From CAYUWM01 sp964448395 (lineage in GTDB: Bacteria; Chloroflexota; Dehalococcoidia; E44-bin15), in assembly GCA_964448395.1 (NCBI GenBank), contig CAYUWM010000005.1, positions 1 through 44,215 on the forward strand: a DNA stretch of 44,215 nucleotides. The letters run 5' to 3'. Each line of letters starts with the position of its first letter. Position 1 is the stretch's first letter. Made by a program: the position numbers and the translations under genes. Under the pieces are notes generated by a model. The model did no database searches, was not told the origin of the DNA, and saw nothing but the letters and a program-made list of their open reading frames with translations. Shown in pieces: positions 41,154-44,215 of this stretch.

Positions 41154-42017
41154 ATGGAGCTAAAACGAAGGGATTTCCTCAAGGTTTCATCGGGGGCGGC
41201 AGGCCTCTTTTTACTGCATCCATTATCAGGCTTGGGGAAGCGCCCCAGAGCGGCAGCCGATTCCTCTGATATGGCGATGATGGTGGATGTCTCCAAGTGT
41301 GTCGGCTGCTGGTGGTGCTACGCCGCCTGCAAACAGTACAACGGATTGCCGAATACAGTCAAGCCCGATCCCAAGCAGCCGCCGGAGCTCACCCAGGACA
41401 CATGGACAACACTGGTTACCCCCGACGCCGAGAGGTTCAGGAAGCATGCGTGCAACCACTGTACCGATGCCGCCTGCGTCGAGGTGTGCCCCACCGGTGC
41501 CCTCTATTACCATGACCTGGGCTTCGTAGCATATGACAGCAGCAAGTGCAGCGGCTGCGGCTACTGCGCGGAGGCGTGCCCGTTCGGGGTGCCCCATCTG
41601 GCAGGCAACAAGGTGACCGGCATCAGCGTGATGGGTAAATGCACCTTCTGCATCGATCGCGTAGCCGCCGGCCAGCAGACCGCCTGCTCCGAGGCCTGTC
41701 CCAACGACGCGATCAAATTCGGCAAGCGCGGCGAACTGCTGCAGGAGTGCAGCGACAGGGTTAACAACATTAAAGCGGATCATCCCAACGCTGCCGTCTA
41801 CGGCGACAAGCAGTTGGGTGGTTTACACGTGCTCTATGTACTTGACGATAAACCGTCGGTTTACGGGCTCCCCGAGAATCCCGAGGTGCCTATCGCCGCA
41901 ACAGTCTGGCAGGATGTTATCCAGCCCATCGGCTGGGCGGCGGCTGCGCTGGTAGTAGCGGGGTTGGGCATGAATTACCTCGTTGCCCGAAGCAGAATAA
42001 AAGGTGATCACGAGTAG
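41154..42017 (+). CDS. Tat-exported four-cluster iron-sulfur protein
   Basis: A 287-aa protein with its own twin-arginine signal (KRRDFLKVSSGAAG, residues 4-17) followed by an Ala-containing cleavage region. Four [4Fe-4S] groups are visible: CVGCWWCYAACK, CNHCTDAACVEVCPTG, CSGCGYCAEACPFG, and CTFC with ACSEACP. A C-terminal helix (about 255-277) anchors it. It resembles FdnH/HybA-type electron-transfer subunits, but no molybdopterin subunit is adjacent; its neighbours are the 11-haem cytochrome (10 nt upstream) and a cytochrome b. It probably carries electrons between those two. Confidence 0.92.
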   Translation: MELKRRDFLKVSSGAAGLFLLHPLSGLGKRPRAAADSSDMAMMVDVSKCVGCWWCYAACKQYNGLPNTVKPDPKQPPELTQDTWTTLVTPDAERFRKHACNHCTDAACVEVCPTGALYYHDLGFVAYDSSKCSGCGYCAEACPFGVPHLAGNKVTGISVMGKCTFCIDRVAAGQQTACSEACPNDAIKFGKRGELLQECSDRVNNIKADHPNAAVYGDKQLGGLHVLYVLDDKPSVYGLPENPEVPIAATVWQDVIQPIGWAAAALVVAGLGMNYLVARSRIKGDHE

Positions 42018-42024
42018 AGATAGC

Positions 42025-42729
42025 ATGATAGCAAATTTAGGTTCGAAGATTGGCCAAATTGCTCAGCGCCTTTTCGGCTCACCACCTTCTCCGGATGAGG
42101 AGCAGATAGAGCGCTATCCCAAGCAGATTCGTGTTCTGCACTGGGTGACCGCAGCGACATGGGTTATGCTGTTCATCACCGGCTTATTTCTGTTTGTCCC
42201 CCAGTTCGGGGGCGGTGCCGTCGGCGGGTGGAGCGGTTTGCTCCACCGCATCGCGGCCGTGGTTGTAGTCGGATGGGCCATCGCCTATTTCATGATGAAA
42301 CCGAAGGCTGCCATGGAGGGGATCCTGGACGCCTTCAAGTGGGGCAAGGAGGACCTGGGCTGGTTGATGGCAGCGCCGTACTACTACTTCTTCGGTCAAG
42401 AAGAAAAGATGCCGCCCCAGGGGCACATGAATACCGGACAGAAGATCTGGTGGCTGACCGTACTGGGAGCCGGGGCGCTGATGGTGGTAACCGGAGCGCT
42501 GATGTGGTTCTTCAAAGGGATGATATCCGCGGATGCATTCCTCTGGGCCAGCACTTTCCATTCCATCGGCATGGCCATATTGCTACCTTTCACCATACTC
42601 CACGTTTACCTTTCAGTTGTCCATCCCAAGATGCGCGGGATCTTCTGGTCGATGTGGGGTGGGATGGTTTCCGCCAAATACGCCAAGTCTCACCATAAGA
42701 AATGGTACGATGAAGTAAAGGAAGGGTAA
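42025..42729 (+). CDS. Membrane cytochrome b (FdnI/b561-type)
   Basis: A 234-aa protein with four membrane helices. Candidate haem b ligands are His in RVLHWVT, LLHRIAA, TFHSIGM and LHVYLSVVHP, the pattern of formate dehydrogenase gamma and related cytochromes b. It would exchange electrons with menaquinone. I use ATG 42025; a GTG at 42004 overlaps the previous gene. Tightly downstream of the iron-sulfur gene, it completes a cytochrome c / Fe-S / cytochrome b module. Confidence 0.9.
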   Translation: MIANLGSKIGQIAQRLFGSPPSPDEEQIERYPKQIRVLHWVTAATWVMLFITGLFLFVPQFGGGAVGGWSGLLHRIAAVVVVGWAIAYFMMKPKAAMEGILDAFKWGKEDLGWLMAAPYYYFFGQEEKMPPQGHMNTGQKIWWLTVLGAGALMVVTGALMWFFKGMISADAFLWASTFHSIGMAILLPFTILHVYLSVVHPKMRGIFWSMWGGMVSAKYAKSHHKKWYDEVKEG

Positions 42730-42893
42730 GTTGCCCCCCTCGGGAAAAGGTTAAGATTTGCCGTCTGACTTTTTCTTTTTTTTAGAAAGCTATTAGTATG
42801 AAATAGGGGGTTGCTATCGGGCATCCGGCAGGGCGGAATCTTGGCAGTATTAACAATAAAAAGGCGAAATGTGCAAAAAACAGCAAACTATGG

Positions 42894-42899
42894 TAATAT
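42894..42899 (+). promoter_or_regulatory. Extended -10 before the winged-helix gene
   Basis: TGGTAATAT gives an extended -10 (TG at 42891-42892, TAATAT at 42894-42899). A -35 at 17 nt would be GTGCAA, poor. It lies 9 nt before the ATG, so any transcript would have almost no leader. Confidence 0.3.
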
Positions 42900-42908
42900 T
42901 AGAGAACT

Positions 42909-43199
42909 ATGGGAAGTAGATATAATAAAGACTATGTCGATCGCCACCAGAAGATCGTGAGCAAGCTGATTGACTTGGTGGAAGAGTACGATTGCGCTTG
43001 CTTACCCGTCTCCAAACTGGCAACCGAGGTGGGGATGGATCAGAGAACAGTAAGGACACACCTCAAGATTATAGAGATCCATCATGCAGGGGTGTTCGTT
43101 GACGGTGATGATCGGGAGTTCTGCACCAGGGAAGGCGTCGCCTCGCTAGCCAGGAGGTTGCGGCTGGCCGAGGAAGCCGATGGATCAACAGAGAAGTAG
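42909..43199 (+). CDS. Small winged-helix-like DNA-binding protein
   Basis: A 96-aa protein. The segment LPVSKLATEVGMDQRTVRTH (about 36-55) with the following LKIIEI reads as a helix-turn-helix, and the GVFVDGDDREFC part would be the wing. It resembles small MarR/ArsR-like or DUF-type regulators without a recognisable ligand domain. It stands alone between the cytochrome b gene and the metF region, with a weak ribosome site. Confidence 0.7.
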   Translation: MGSRYNKDYVDRHQKIVSKLIDLVEEYDCACLPVSKLATEVGMDQRTVRTHLKIIEIHHAGVFVDGDDREFCTREGVASLARRLRLAEEADGSTEK

Positions 43200-43565
43200 T
43201 ACCTAACCCTTTCCCCCACTGCGATCACTAGAAGGCCAGATAGCTTCCCTGCTCCAAGCTTTCTTAAATACCTAAGATATTATAGCCACTGCCGGGCATA
43301 TTTTGTGGGTCTTTAAAGCTGGTGGGTTTATTTGGCAAAACAATCGAGGCGCTTTGCCTCTGACGGGGTGCGTGGCCAATCGTAGAGCTAAGGGTTCAGA
43401 ACAGTCGCTGCTGTAGGAATTTCCACTTGGATATAGCCAGCCCTTGGCCCCCCAATACCGTCTTTATTGCAGCAACAGAGTCCTTGTAATTACCTGCCTT
43501 TAGGATCTTTTGTATAAAGACCTGCCCCGCTAGCACTACCCTACCTTAAGTAAAGCTCTTACTCC
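43200..43565. other. Intergenic stretch without a confident gene
   Basis: Between the winged-helix gene and metF. It contains one short minus-strand frame (listed separately), a small GAGGC-GCTTT-GCCTC hairpin near 43345 and AT-rich sequence. I see no tRNA, riboswitch core or convincing terminator here. Confidence 0.5.
43396..43536 (-). CDS. Possible 46-residue peptide
   Basis: From GTG 43536 (AAGG 7 nt upstream) a frame encodes MLAGQVFIQKILKAGNYKDS and a further 26 residues containing KTVLGGQGLAI, ending at TGA 43396. Composition is protein-like and codon use is ordinary, but no family is recognised. It follows metF on the same strand. It could be a small gene or the remnant of one. Confidence 0.3.
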   Translation of the reverse strand: MLAGQVFIQKILKAGNYKDSVAAIKTVLGGQGLAISKWKFLQQRLF

Positions 43566-44215
43566 CTAGCCAAGTCCTGCCTGGCTGATAATCTCTGGCA
43601 CGAGATCATCCCATCCCAGCGGCATGATATGAACTCCCTGGCAGAATGGCTGAACCTGTTTGATGATACGCGTGGTGATCTCCACCGCCTTCTTCTTGCG
43701 GTCTTCTTTGTTTGTCTCTTCCATCTCTTTAATGATACTATCAGGTACGCTGATTCCAGCCACGTTTGCATTCATGAATTTAGCCATGGCGGCACCCTTG
43801 AGAACCACAATCCCGGCTATAACCGGTACTTTGAAGCTCTGTACCTGATTCATGAAGCTCTCGAATTTATCCGGCTCGTAAATGGCCTGGGTCTGGAAGA
43901 ACATGGCTCCAGCTTCGATCTTCTTCTTCATTTTGATGATCTGCGGTTCTACTGGATCCGAAGCCGGTGTAACCACCGCGCCCAGGAAAAAGTCTGGCTT
44001 GCTTTCCAGGTCGTGGCCCGCAAGGTCGTGGCCCTGGTTCAGCGTGCTGGCTGCCTTGAGCAACTGTACAGAATCGAGGTCATAGACGGGCTTGGCTTCA
44101 GTATGATCTCCGAGGATAGGATGGTCGCCGGTGAGACACAGCACATTCTCTATACCTAAGGCCCAGGCACTCAGCAGGTCTGACTGTAGCGCCAGCCGGT
44201 TCCGGTCGCGGCAGG
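43566..44215 (-). CDS. metF: Methylenetetrahydrofolate reductase, 5'-truncated by the window
   Basis: The visible 215 codons read into the window edge without a stop (RNRLALQSDLLSAWALGIEN before VLCLTGDHP), so the start lies beyond 44215. LTGDH, the GAVVTPAS segment and AGAMFFQTQAIYEPDKFESF match the MetF TIM barrel. The C-terminus is short and ends in the barrel (LGWDDLVPEI). The enzyme reduces methylene-THF to methyl-THF, the last step of the methyl branch of the Wood-Ljungdahl pathway, consistent with the cooC/cooT genes at 15-17 kb. Confidence 0.93.
   Translation of the reverse strand, partial: CRDRNRLALQSDLLSAWALGIENVLCLTGDHPILGDHTEAKPVYDLDSVQLLKAASTLNQGHDLAGHDLESKPDFFLGAVVTPASDPVEPQIIKMKKKIEAGAMFFQTQAIYEPDKFESFMNQVQSFKVPVIAGIVVLKGAAMAKFMNANVAGISVPDSIIKEMEETNKEDRKKKAVEITTRIIKQVQPFCQGVHIMPLGWDDLVPEIISQAGLG

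Noticed and set aside
43340..43365. GAGGC-GCTTT-GCCTC hairpin as a terminator
   Set aside because: No T-tract in either direction, and it is far from both neighbouring gene ends.
1..44215. CRISPR arrays, insertion sequences, phage genes, integrases, rRNA
   Set aside because: I saw no regularly spaced repeats, transposase or integrase motifs, phage structural genes or rRNA signatures on either strand.

Overview
The window reads as a chromosomal contig from an uncultivated anaerobic bacterium, most likely Chloroflexota, class Dehalococcoidia. This is inferred from gene content and sequence style, not from a marker-gene tree. Supporting content: a recA-recX-rny-ymdB block, CooC/CooT nickel-insertion genes, a Wood-Ljungdahl type MetF, a Tat-exported formate dehydrogenase with a HybB/NrfD anchor, and System I-type cytochrome c maturation. 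One run of exactly 100 N (19008-19107) marks a scaffold join, so this is a draft assembly.

Layout. 1-7.1 kb: housekeeping genes, mostly on the minus strand (mazG, FmdB-type zinc ribbon, mnmG coupled to an ArsA-like ATPase, and a two-gene ABC exporter whose ATPase carries its own membrane helix). 7.3-14.4 kb: plus-strand chain recA, recX, rny, ymdB, PHP phosphoesterase, alpha/beta hydrolase, plsY and a B-box membrane protein, with several 4-nt overlaps. 14.4-15.1 kb: a small two-gene unit with a near-consensus promoter overlapped by a palindrome. 15.1-17.1 kb: cooC-like, cooT, cooC and a 58-residue coiled-coil protein, serving nickel maturation of CODH/ACS. 17.2-20.2 kb: small zinc protein, NAD-sugar epimerase, geranylgeranyl-reductase-like flavoprotein (interrupted by the gap) and a HIT protein. 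20.3-20.7 kb: tRNA-His, tRNA-Arg and tRNA-Glu.

20.7-33.3 kb is an accessory block lying between two copies of a 22-nt sequence, one of them at the 3' end of tRNA-Glu. It holds a TauE/SafE exporter, a selenocysteine-encoding formate dehydrogenase operon (fdhA with in-frame TGA, fdhB, nrfD-type fdhC, plus three small upstream genes), and two paralogous NarX/NarL-type two-component systems on either side of it. 33.4-38.1 kb is a cytochrome c maturation operon ccmE-F-A-B-C-D whose CcmE carries the CxxxY haem site instead of HxxxY.

38.2-42.7 kb is the most interesting part. A DUF156/CsoR-family repressor with an unusual cysteine pair faces a tandem-rhodanese lipoprotein across a region with two TACCC/GGGTA palindromes that overlap the promoters. 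Next comes an 11-haem cytochrome c whose reading frame is interrupted by one in-frame TGA, followed by a Tat-exported 4x[4Fe-4S] protein and a membrane cytochrome b. The part after the TGA holds ten CxxCH sites but no signal peptide. The TGA is followed by a 7-bp hairpin with a 3-nt G-initial loop at SECIS-like distance, matching the geometry seen in fdhA. I infer a selenocysteine-containing multihaem cytochrome, probably part of a quinone-linked periplasmic electron-transfer complex matured by the neighbouring Ccm system and possibly connected with sulfane sulfur. The window ends with a small winged-helix protein and a 5'-truncated metF.
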